Assembly: GCA_002336035.1 (NCBI GenBank)
Contig: DDED01000163.1
Coordinates: 1-11,305 of the forward strand
Reading direction: 5' to 3'
DNA from: Cellvibrionales bacterium UBA1963
Lineage (GTDB): Bacteria; Pseudomonadota; Gammaproteobacteria; Pseudomonadales; UBA7434
Length of the DNA stretch: 11,305 bases
Shown here: positions 5,770 through 11,305 of the stretch, piece by piece
Layout of the letters: the number at the start of each line of letters is the position of its first letter
Position numbering within the stretch: position 1 is the first letter of the stretch
Program-made: the position numbers and the translations under genes
The notes under the pieces: generated by a model
What the model was told of the DNA's origin: nothing
The model's input: the letters and a program-made list of their open reading frames with translations, nothing else
The model's database searches: none

Positions 5770-7021
5770 TTTTTGTAGTGAGTTGGTGATACCGCGCACT
5801 TGAAATATTTTTAAATTCGCTACGCTCTCTTATGAAGTGCAGAAACTTTAACGTTTTAAAGGCATCAAACCAGTCATGCATTTGTCGGTCAAAAGTTTTT
5901 GAATCGCGACTTTGCGCTAAACAGTGCTTCATTGCTTTGGCAAATTTCAAGGCATCCAGTGATCGAATAATAAGGTCTTGCTCGCCTTTTAAAAAGATTT
6001 CGCTGTGTACTAAGTGGCTCTGCCATTGTTGCTCGCGCGACCAATTATTTGCCTCCGTTGATAATAATTTTAACCAGCAAAGTAATTTTTTAAGAAAGCA
6101 AAATAATTCTGGGTGATAAAGGATGGCTTTTTTGTCATCATCAGTTGACAGTAAAATTTCATTCACAGCAGGGCCCGTGCCAAATGGTGTGCGGTTGGAC
6201 TGCCGACTCTCTATGTTAATTATGGGTTGCTTAGGGCAGATTATTAAGCCGGTCTTACGCAGTTTATTCAGTAGATAAAAGTCTTCTCCAGCGGCGCGTT
6301 TTGGGAACCCTCTAACCTGTATATAGTTTTTTTTGTTAATGCACAGTGTGCTGCCAAGAGAGTGGTAGGCGTATTGAGAGCCAGCATAGCGCAAACCATT
6401 AACATAGCTGTCGAGCCGTTCTTGGTAGAGTTGAGTCGCTTGAAATATCTCATTATTTTCAGTAGGTATGTGCTTATAATTTGCAGTAAATGCTGCGACG
6501 TTGTCTTGTTTTTTTTGTTCGTGTAAGGTGAAGTAATCCTCTGGTAACCGCACGTCGGCATCGGTTGAATAAATCCAAGGACAGTTAATTGTCTGCTGTG
6601 TTATTAGTTGTAAGGCTAAATCGGCAGCAATCTTTCGGGCTAACCCAACGCCTTGATGCGGCGGGATCGTTAATCCTCTGCTGAATCGATCGACCAAAAG
6701 TATGGCACTGCTGTTGCCGTAGTTTAACAATTGTAGATTATTGTTGCTCCAAAGAAGTTGGCCGGTTTGTTGCAATATTTGGCGACAGGCGAGATTATTT
6801 TCGTTGCAGCGATAGCCAATATTTCCACTGTGGCTTGGTTGATTTAATACAATAATAACGAGGCTTGCAGGTTGCTCTTCGATAAAAGTAATTATTCGCT
6901 GAATAAAGTTGATCGGCTCATCAAATACAGGAATGCAAATGCAATGCAGAAAAACAGTGCTTATGGCCTTAAGTGCGTGAATTTCGGGCTCAGCGTAGTT
7001 CTGTAAGTATTTTCCGCTCAT
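5759..7021 (-). CDS. Glycosyltransferase, GT-A fold, family-2-like
   Basis: This 420-residue protein probably transfers a sugar from a nucleotide-sugar donor; donor and acceptor are unknown. What is seen: a start of the nucleotide-binding fold at CICIPVFDEP (27-36), a candidate metal-binding DxD in STDADV (Asp154, Asp156), and AAGEDFYLLNKL (243-254), where Glu246-Asp247 match the acceptor-side ED motif of family 2 enzymes. A PFGTG segment lies at 279-283 and a Trp/Leu-rich stretch at 309-320. There is no clear transmembrane anchor or signal peptide. The gene follows miaE on the same strand with a 34-nt gap, so it may be co-transcribed, though it has no obvious link to tRNA modification. The ATG has a poor ribosome binding site. 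Its translation is rich in Asn, Gln and Ile and the DNA is more AT-rich than in its neighbours, which could mean more recent acquisition. Confidence 0.75.
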   Translation of the reverse strand: MSGKYLQNYAEPEIHALKAISTVFLHCICIPVFDEPINFIQRIITFIEEQPASLVIIVLNQPSHSGNIGYRCNENNLACRQILQQTGQLLWSNNNLQLLNYGNSSAILLVDRFSRGLTIPPHQGVGLARKIAADLALQLITQQTINCPWIYSTDADVRLPEDYFTLHEQKKQDNVAAFTANYKHIPTENNEIFQATQLYQERLDSYVNGLRYAGSQYAYHSLGSTLCINKKNYIQVRGFPKRAAGEDFYLLNKLRKTGLIICPKQPIINIESRQSNRTPFGTGPAVNEILLSTDDDKKAILYHPELFCFLKKLLCWLKLLSTEANNWSREQQWQSHLVHSEIFLKGEQDLIIRSLDALKFAKAMKHCLAQSRDSKTFDRQMHDWFDAFKTLKFLHFIRERSEFKNISSARYHQLTTKTKF

Positions 7022-7055
7022 CGGTGTCTTTATTGCCTAATAGTCATTGGTTGCA

Positions 7056-7664
7056 TTAGTGAAGAGCGGCTTGAATATCGAGTTGCGCGGCAATTTCAGC
7101 TTCAGCGTTAAGCACAAAGTCGAGTCGTTCATTGACTGTGTCGACAGGAAAGTATTCATAAGCCAATTCGATAAAAAGCTCATAATGACGGTATTCAGAT
7201 CGAGTGATGGCGCGGTAAAAGTGTTGCAATGGGCCTGCAGGCAACGCTGTTGCAACAAGCCCAAATCTTTCACAGCCTCGCGCCTCGATCACGGCAGCAA
7301 TAATCAGCCGGTCTAATAGGTAAACCTCCGACCCGTTGCGCATATGCTGTCGCATAGCAATAACATAATGATCTTTACTGTCGGCTGTTAGCGTTAAGTG
7401 ACGGCGGTGCAACCACTTAACCACTTCACGAAAATGACTGAGCTCTTCTACTGCAAGCTCCGTCATGGCTTCGATTAACTTTATTTTGTCAGGGTAGTGC
7501 GAAATCATGGACATGGCCATGCTTGAAGCTTTTTTCTCTGCAGCCGCGTGATCTTGCAAAAAGGTATTAAAATTAGCCATCACCGCGTCGACCCAGGCCT
7601 GAGGCGTGGTATGGCGAAGCACCTTACTGATTTCATCAGCTTGCGTAGGAATGATTTCAGACAC
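7056..7664 (-). CDS. miaE: tRNA-(ms2io6A37) hydroxylase MiaE
   Basis: This 202-residue protein is a non-haem diiron enzyme that uses O2 to hydroxylate the isopentenyl group of 2-methylthio-N6-isopentenyladenosine at position 37 of tRNAs reading UNN codons. What is seen: a ferritin-like four-helix layout with ligand candidates Glu43 (in DHAAAEKKA), the pair Glu74/His77 (EELSH), Glu127 (IEARG) and the pair Glu157/His160 (EYRH). Together these complete a diiron site. Length fits the MiaE family. The start is GTG at 7664-7662, supported by AAGGAT (7674-7669) at a 4-5 nt spacing; no in-frame ATG is close. It is divergent from fabV and is followed after 34 nt by the glycosyltransferase gene. MiaE needs MiaA and MiaB products, which are not in this window. 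Confidence 0.93.
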   Translation of the reverse strand: MSEIIPTQADEISKVLRHTTPQAWVDAVMANFNTFLQDHAAAEKKASSMAMSMISHYPDKIKLIEAMTELAVEELSHFREVVKWLHRRHLTLTADSKDHYVIAMRQHMRNGSEVYLLDRLIIAAVIEARGCERFGLVATALPAGPLQHFYRAITRSEYRHYELFIELAYEYFPVDTVNERLDFVLNAEAEIAAQLDIQAALH

Positions 7665-7668
7665 GTTT

Positions 7669-7674
7669 ATCCTT
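7669..7674 (-). promoter_or_regulatory. Ribosome binding site fixing the GTG start of miaE
   Basis: Minus-strand AAGGAT lies 4 nt before the GTG at 7664. It supports this non-ATG start over any internal methionine, all of which would cut into the first helix and lose the conserved start of the family. Confidence 0.65.
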
Positions 7675-7704
7675 AAAATTTATATTTTTTGGTGGTTGCT
7701 TTAC

Positions 7705-7731
7705 ATTATAAAGCTTTTAAGGCGCTTTCAA
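7705..7731 (-). promoter_or_regulatory. Candidate sigma70 promoter for miaE
   Basis: On the minus strand TTGAAA (7731-7726) is followed after 15 bp by a perfect TATAAT (7710-7705). The spacer is short, at the lower limit. The transcript would begin near 7698, giving a leader of about 33 nt before the GTG start. Confidence 0.5.
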
Positions 7732-7741
7732 CGCGTGTAAT

Positions 7742-7750
7742 TGATATAAT
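7742..7750 (+). promoter_or_regulatory. Extended -10 promoter for fabV
   Basis: TGATATAAT is a full TGnTATAAT extended -10 element. No good -35 is seen, which fits an extended -10 promoter. The start point would be near 7757, about 37 nt before the fabV ATG, and the ribosome binding site AAGGG (7783-7787) lies 6 nt from that ATG. Confidence 0.6.
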
Positions 7751-7793
7751 CTGGGCCTAAGTTTGCTAAAAATGAATTCTATAAGGGTTAATC

Positions 7794-8984
7794 ATGATAA
7801 TTAAACCAAAGGTGCGTGGATTTATGTGCGTAACCACCCATCCCACCGGTTGTGATGCCAACGTTAAGCGTCAAATCGAATATGTTAAGCAGGCGGGTGC
7901 GATCAGTAATCATCCTAAAAGGGTTTTAGTCATAGGCTCTTCAACCGGTTATGGTTTGGCGTCTCGTATCAGCGCTGCATTTGGCGCTAATGCCAGCACT
8001 TTAGGGGTTTTTTTTGAAAAGCCCGGCACTGAAAGGAAGCCTGGTACCGCTGGTTGGTACAATTCGGCCGCATTTCACCGCTATGCCGAAGCCGAGGGTT
8101 TATACGCAAAAAGCATTAATGGAGACGCCTTTTCAGACCCTATTAAGCAACAGGTGATCGACACAATTAAAGCTGATTTAGGTCAGGTCGATTTAGTGGT
8201 TTATAGTTTGGCATCTCCTCGTCGGCAGCACCCCAAAACAGGTGAGGTCTTTAGCTCAACCTTAAAGCCTATTGGCAAAAGCGTTACCCAGCGCTGTGTC
8301 AATACCGACAAGAAAATTATTGAAGAAGTGACTATTGAGGCGGCTACCGAAGAGGAAATTGCAAACACTGTTGCCGTGATGGGTGGCGAAGATTGGGAGA
8401 TGTGGATTGACGCTTTAGCGAATGCTGGCGTTTTAGCGGAGGGCGCTAAAACGACTGCTTATACCTATATTGGTGAAAAAATTACTTGGGATATTTATTG
8501 GCACGGCACGATAGGTCAAGCAAAGCAAGATTTAGATGCTCGGGTGAGATCTATCCGTCAGCGTTTAGCGCCTTTACAGGGCGATGCGCGAGTATCCGTA
8601 TTAAAGGCTGTCGTTACTCAGGCCAGCTCTGCTATTCCTGTAATGCCGCTTTACTTGGCTTTATTGTTTAAAATTATGAAGGCTGAAGGCACCCATGAGG
8701 GTTGTATCGAACAAGTCTACGGTCTTTTAAAAGAGAGCCTTTATGCCGATCACGCCTATCAAGATAAAGAGGGACGGTTCCGTGCTGATCGCCTCGAATT
8801 AGCCGAGCATGTTCAAATTCAAGTAGAGTCGCTTTGGCAGCAGGTCAATTCGGAAAATTTAATGGACATTACAGATTTTGCGGGTTATCAGCGTGAATTT
8901 ATGCAGTTGTTTGGGTTTGAAATTGACGGCGTCGACTATTTAGCCGAAGTCGACCCGATTGCTCATATTTCAGGTTGTGAATAA
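7794..8984 (+). CDS. fabV: NADH-dependent trans-2-enoyl-ACP/CoA reductase FabV
   Basis: This 396-residue cytoplasmic enzyme reduces the trans-2 double bond of enoyl-ACP (or enoyl-CoA) in the last step of each fatty-acid elongation cycle; FabV enzymes are the triclosan-tolerant alternative to FabI. What is seen: the conserved family start MIIKPKVRGFMCVTTHPTGC, a cofactor-binding glycine motif GSSTGYG (48-54), and the catalytic Tyr-x8-Lys as Tyr235 and Lys244 in the segment YWHGTIGQAK. The glycine motif and the Tyr-x8-Lys spacing separate FabV from other short-chain reductases. Length is typical of the family (about 400). The ATG is preceded by AAGGG at 6 nt. The gene is divergent from miaE and is followed after 31 nt by the metallo-beta-lactamase-fold gene, probably in one transcript. 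Confidence 0.97.
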   Translation: MIIKPKVRGFMCVTTHPTGCDANVKRQIEYVKQAGAISNHPKRVLVIGSSTGYGLASRISAAFGANASTLGVFFEKPGTERKPGTAGWYNSAAFHRYAEAEGLYAKSINGDAFSDPIKQQVIDTIKADLGQVDLVVYSLASPRRQHPKTGEVFSSTLKPIGKSVTQRCVNTDKKIIEEVTIEAATEEEIANTVAVMGGEDWEMWIDALANAGVLAEGAKTTAYTYIGEKITWDIYWHGTIGQAKQDLDARVRSIRQRLAPLQGDARVSVLKAVVTQASSAIPVMPLYLALLFKIMKAEGTHEGCIEQVYGLLKESLYADHAYQDKEGRFRADRLELAEHVQIQVESLWQQVNSENLMDITDFAGYQREFMQLFGFEIDGVDYLAEVDPIAHISGCE

Positions 8985-9000
8985 ATGCGTTTTTTTAACT

Positions 9001-9006
9001 AAAAGG
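9001..9006 (+). promoter_or_regulatory. Ribosome binding site deciding the start of the MBL-fold hydrolase
   Basis: AAAAGG lies 9 nt before the ATG at 9016. A longer frame opens at 8959 inside the fabV 3' end, but its extra 19 residues have no site and no family match, so the ATG at 9016 is preferred. Confidence 0.55.
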
Positions 9007-9015
9007 CCAGCTCTT

Positions 9016-9861
9016 ATGTCAACACTCCCACATGGTAAGGTTGTTCGTTTAAGCGAGCGTCTTCGTCGGATTACCGCACCCAACCCAGGCCCTATGACCG
9101 ATGAAGGAACCAATACGTATATTCTTGGTGAAGACGAAGTCGCGGTTGTTGACCCTGGCCCATTAGAGCAGTCACATATTGATGCCATACTTGATGCGGT
9201 AGGCGATAAAATTAAATGGGTAGTTGCCACTCATACCCATCCTGACCATTCGCCTGCAGTTGCGCCTATAGCCTTGGCAACTGGGGCAGAAGTGGTCGGT
9301 ATGCTGCCAGAAGATACGATGTTTCAAGATGAAACGTTTCAACCGCAATGGCATATGACCCATGATGAACGAATTACAGGCGATAACTTTACTCTGCGTG
9401 CTATACATACGCCAGGGCATGTCAGCAATCATCTGTGTTTTTTACTTGAAGAAGAAGGTATTTTGCTGGCGGGTGATCACATTATGAATGGTTCGACTGT
9501 GGTCATAGTTCCGCCCAGCGGCGATATGAAAGCCTACATTGAATCGCTGCAACTACTGGCTTCTTACCCATTAAAAAAAATTGGGCCTGCCCATGGTGAA
9601 CTAATGGATTTTCCATTAGAAACCATTAACTGGCTGGTTGACCATCGTCTGGGTCGTGAGGCAAAAGTGATTGAAAAATTATCTGCTCGTTCCAGTATTT
9701 CATTGCTTAAGCTTGTTCCGTTAGTTTATGACGATGTCGATCAGTCACTGCACAGTTTTGCAAAGTTATCTTTGTTAGCGCATTTGATTAAACTGGAGCA
9801 AGATCAACGCGCCGTGAGTAATGGCGAGGGTGATCAGCAACAGTGGCAATTACTTTCATAA
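9016..9861 (+). CDS. Metallo-beta-lactamase-fold hydrolase, LACTB2/glyoxalase II-like
   Basis: This 281-residue protein carries a full two-metal hydrolase site. What is seen: His73-x-His75-x-Asp77-His78 in ATHTHPDHSP, His135 in HTPGHVSNHL, Asp154 in LLAGDHIM and His193 in PAHGE. An N-terminal GTNTYILG (31-38) and the following VVDPGP (44-49) are usual in this family. After the catalytic domain, residues 210-270 look like the C-terminal winged-helix-like extension of LACTB2-type proteins, ending in an AHLIKLE stretch. Members act on thioesters, esters, lactones or RNA phosphodiesters, so the reaction is open. It has no signal peptide. It follows fabV by 31 nt and precedes the GIY-YIG gene by 25 nt, which indicates an operon. 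A role in thioester or lactone hydrolysis beside the monooxygenase route is possible but not shown. Confidence 0.88.
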   Translation: MSTLPHGKVVRLSERLRRITAPNPGPMTDEGTNTYILGEDEVAVVDPGPLEQSHIDAILDAVGDKIKWVVATHTHPDHSPAVAPIALATGAEVVGMLPEDTMFQDETFQPQWHMTHDERITGDNFTLRAIHTPGHVSNHLCFLLEEEGILLAGDHIMNGSTVVIVPPSGDMKAYIESLQLLASYPLKKIGPAHGELMDFPLETINWLVDHRLGREAKVIEKLSARSSISLLKLVPLVYDDVDQSLHSFAKLSLLAHLIKLEQDQRAVSNGEGDQQQWQLLS

Positions 9862-9873
9862 ATGGGTTGATTT

Positions 9874-9879
9874 AGGTGA
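9874..9879 (+). promoter_or_regulatory. Ribosome binding site deciding the start of the GIY-YIG gene
   Basis: AGGTGA lies 7 nt before the ATG at 9887. The frame is open back to 9821, inside the hydrolase gene, but the upstream residues do not resemble the family, whose members begin just before the first beta strand. Confidence 0.6.
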
Positions 9880-9886
9880 TGTGTCA

Positions 9887-10171
9887 ATGACAGCCAGTCA
9901 ATGGTCACTTTATATGATTGAGTATGCGGATGGTCGTTTGTATACAGGGATTACCACCGATGTAGACCGACGCGTTGATGAGCATCAACATGACCGTACT
10001 AAAGGTGCAAAAGCCTTGCGTGGCAAAGGTCCTCTACGCGTAGTTTTTCAGCAATCGATGGCTGATCGTTCACAGGCCAGTAAAGCTGAGTCAATGATTA
10101 AGAAATTGCCTAAATCCGCCAAAAAAAAACTCGTAGCCGCCGGTAAATTTGATCTTCGTGCCTTGGTTTAA
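9887..10171 (+). CDS. GIY-YIG domain protein, UPF0213/YhbQ-like
   Basis: This 94-residue protein is a single GIY-YIG nuclease domain with no added DNA-binding module. What is seen: the first motif as YMI (9-11) and the second as YTG (19-21) in LYTGITTDVDRRVDEHQ; Arg28/Arg29 as the catalytic arginine candidate; GAKALRGKGPL (40-50), a hallmark of the UPF0213 group; and Glu68 in KAESMIKKL as the metal-binding acid. The C-terminal part is lysine-rich (73-81). Length fits stand-alone members such as E. coli YhbQ. Some of these have been linked to DNA repair or RNA/DNA cleavage, but the role is poorly defined. It is the third gene of the fabV cluster and there is no clear terminator after it. Confidence 0.88.
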   Translation: MTASQWSLYMIEYADGRLYTGITTDVDRRVDEHQHDRTKGAKALRGKGPLRVVFQQSMADRSQASKAESMIKKLPKSAKKKLVAAGKFDLRALV

Positions 10172-10293
10172 ATGGTATTTGAAGCGACTGGCCTTAAATA
10201 GATTTGACTGGATTTTTTGTAATGGCTACTAAGCCAGTATACCCTTAACATATCGACAGATAAGTTTATGCCCCCACCCCCCAAAAGAGGCGA
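10172..10293 (+). promoter_or_regulatory. Intergenic leader before the FadD3-like gene
   Basis: This 122-bp gap holds long-range arms ACTGGC (10187-10192) and GCCAGT (10233-10238), a TTGACT (10204-10209) with only a poor -10 (TACTAA, 17 bp on), and the tract C5-A-C6 (10271-10282), striking in AT-rich surroundings. No intrinsic terminator for the preceding gene is seen, so the ligase may be reached by read-through or have its own promoter. Confidence 0.4.
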
Positions 10294-10297
10294 ATGA
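10268..10297 (+). CDS. Possible nine-codon leader peptide with four prolines
   Basis: ATG at 10268 opens a nine-codon frame reading Met-Pro-Pro-Pro-Pro-Lys-Arg-Gly-Glu, closed by TGA at 10295-10297. The stop overlaps the ligase start codon as ATGA, an arrangement typical of translational coupling. The codons CCC-CCA-CCC-CCC would slow ribosomes and call for EF-P. The ligase ribosome binding site AGAGG lies inside this frame, and the frame itself has only a weak AAG upstream (10262-10264). It may be fortuitous, produced by a C-rich tract. Confidence 0.3.
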   Translation: MPPPPKRGE

Positions 10298-11305
10298 AAC
10301 CAGTGACACACATGACCCTACCTCAGTTAGTTATCAATGCAGCTGAGCAATATGGCGACGCGGTTGCGATTCAAGAATCGCATCAGCAGTTTACGTTTAA
10401 TCAATTAAACGCTCTACGAGTAAACGCTTGCCAAGCATTTATGGCTGCGGGGATAGAGAAAGGCGATAGAGTGGCCATTTGGGCGCCCAATATCGCTGAG
10501 TGGGTGATTGCCGCGATTGGTCTGCATTCAGCGGGTGGCGTTTTAGTGCCAATTAACACGCGTATGAAAGGCAGTGAAGCGGCGTTTGTCATTAATAATA
10601 GTGGCGCCAAAATTTTATTGACTGTGGCTGGTTTTTTAGGCATTGATTATCCGCAGCTGCTAGCAGATCAAGCAATGCCCGCATTAGAAAAAATGATTTT
10701 ATTGCGTGAGTCTGAAAAGGAGACGAGCCATCACGATGTTGGTAAATTGATGCCATGGCAGAAATTTATGTCGTTAGCCAGTCAAGTAAAGCCTTTGCAT
10801 GCTGAGCAGCGCGCAGCGTCATTGTTGCCAACAGACACTATGGATATCATGTTTACTTCGGGTACTACTGGTAAGCCTAAAGGTGTGATTAGTGCGCACG
10901 GTCAAAATATTGAATGCTTTACGCATTGGAGTAATACGGTAGGACTTCGCAGTAGCGACAATTATTTAATTATTAATCCGTTTTTCCATTCATTTGGTTA
11001 TAAAGCTGGTTGGTTAGCCGCCATTATTCAGGGGGCGAAAATCTTACCGGTTTTAACTTTTGATTTAGATAAGGTGTTAGCTCAGATTGAGCAAGATAAG
11101 GTCTCGATGTTGCCTGGCCCACCAACTATCTATCAATCCATTTTAGCGCATCCTAATCGCGATGACTACGATCTTTCTAGCTTGCGTTTAGCGGTTACAG
11201 GCGCGGCTGCTGTGCCCGTAGCTTTGGTCGATAAAATGCGTAACGAGTTAGGCTTTGAATCGGTTGTTACTGCCTATGGTTTAACGGAAACCTGCGGCGT
11301 GGTAA
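10294..11305 (+). CDS. AMP-forming acyl-CoA ligase, FadD3-like (3' end outside window)
   Basis: The frame is open from ATG 10294 to the window edge, giving the first 337 residues. The enzyme activates a carboxylic acid through an acyl-adenylate to its CoA thioester. What is seen: the ATP-binding loop TSGTTGKPKGV (188-198), the aromatic/substrate region NPFFHSFGYKAG (228-239), LPGPPTIYQS (273-282), VTGAAAVP (301-308) and the YGLTE motif (328-332). From memory, NPFF-SFGYKAG, LPGPPTIYQS and DLSSLRLAVTGAAAVP closely match mycobacterial FadD3, which activates the indanedione propanoate left after steroid ring A/B removal. The C-terminal lid domain is not visible. AGAGG lies only 3 nt before this ATG; GTG 10303 and ATG 10312 are alternative starts. 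Ligase family is firm; the FadD3-type substrate is inference. Confidence 0.85.
   Translation, partial: MKPVTHMTLPQLVINAAEQYGDAVAIQESHQQFTFNQLNALRVNACQAFMAAGIEKGDRVAIWAPNIAEWVIAAIGLHSAGGVLVPINTRMKGSEAAFVINNSGAKILLTVAGFLGIDYPQLLADQAMPALEKMILLRESEKETSHHDVGKLMPWQKFMSLASQVKPLHAEQRAASLLPTDTMDIMFTSGTTGKPKGVISAHGQNIECFTHWSNTVGLRSSDNYLIINPFFHSFGYKAGWLAAIIQGAKILPVLTFDLDKVLAQIEQDKVSMLPGPPTIYQSILAHPNRDDYDLSSLRLAVTGAAAVPVALVDKMRNELGFESVVTAYGLTETCGVV

Noticed and set aside
5832..6116. 94-codon plus-strand ORF antisense to the glycosyltransferase
   Set aside because: Cysteine- and serine-rich translation without family features; a shadow of the minus-strand gene, whose motifs are clear.
7047..7316. 89-codon plus-strand ORF antisense to miaE
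   Set aside because: The minus-strand frame carries the full MiaE diiron site, so this frame is a shadow.
10204..10232. TTGACT with TACTAA 17 bp downstream as a promoter for the ligase
   Set aside because: The -10 matches only three of six positions and lacks the key final T; kept only as a remark in the leader entry.
3418..10238. ACTGGCTT 8-mer shared by two intergenic regions as a regulon operator
   Set aside because: The same 8-mer also occurs inside the hydrolase coding region near 9555, so it is not specific enough without a genome-wide count.
10401..10643. 80-codon minus-strand ORF inside the ligase
   Set aside because: Antisense shadow of a well-supported acyl-CoA ligase frame.

Overview
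The window reads as accessory, mostly catabolic DNA from a Gram-negative, moderately AT-rich gammaproteobacterium. The pointers are a MiaE-type tRNA hydroxylase, a FabV enoyl reductase, a UPF0213-type GIY-YIG protein and a FadD3-like CoA ligase. A marine Cellvibrionales/Spongiibacteraceae-like source would fit, but that is inference without any database search. I see no tRNA, rRNA, CRISPR array, insertion sequence or prophage gene.

Layout. 1-404 (+) is the C-terminal end of an MFS transporter. It converges with and overlaps (4 nt) a minus-strand pair: a class II aldolase/adducin-family protein (3313-2498) followed by a long, HAPMO-like type I Baeyer-Villiger monooxygenase (2338-401). A 575-bp divergent intergenic region (3314-3888) contains a perfect 16-bp palindrome, a second spaced inverted repeat and a possible extended -10 promoter. 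From it an AraC-family regulator (3889-4902) and a dienoyl-CoA-isomerase-like crotonase (4918-5769) run rightward. The crotonase converges with and overlaps (11 nt) a minus-strand pair: miaE (7664-7056) followed by a GT-A/family-2-like glycosyltransferase (7021-5759). From a 129-bp divergent region with two perfect TATAAT boxes, fabV (7794-8984), an LACTB2-like metallo-beta-lactamase-fold hydrolase (9016-9861) and a GIY-YIG protein (9887-10171) run rightward as a tight cluster. The window ends inside a FadD3-like acyl-CoA ligase (10294-11305+). That gene is preceded by a nine-codon ORF with four consecutive prolines, which overlaps its start codon as ATGA.

How the genes may work together (inference). 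The transporter, Baeyer-Villiger monooxygenase, aldolase-family protein, AraC regulator, dienoyl-CoA isomerase and FadD3-like ligase look like parts of a route for importing a cyclic or polycyclic ketone (steroid- or terpenoid-like), opening it by oxygen insertion, activating it with CoA and beta-oxidising it. fabV, miaE, the hydrolase and the GIY-YIG protein look like general functions set between the catabolic blocks. The substrate cannot be read from the sequence.
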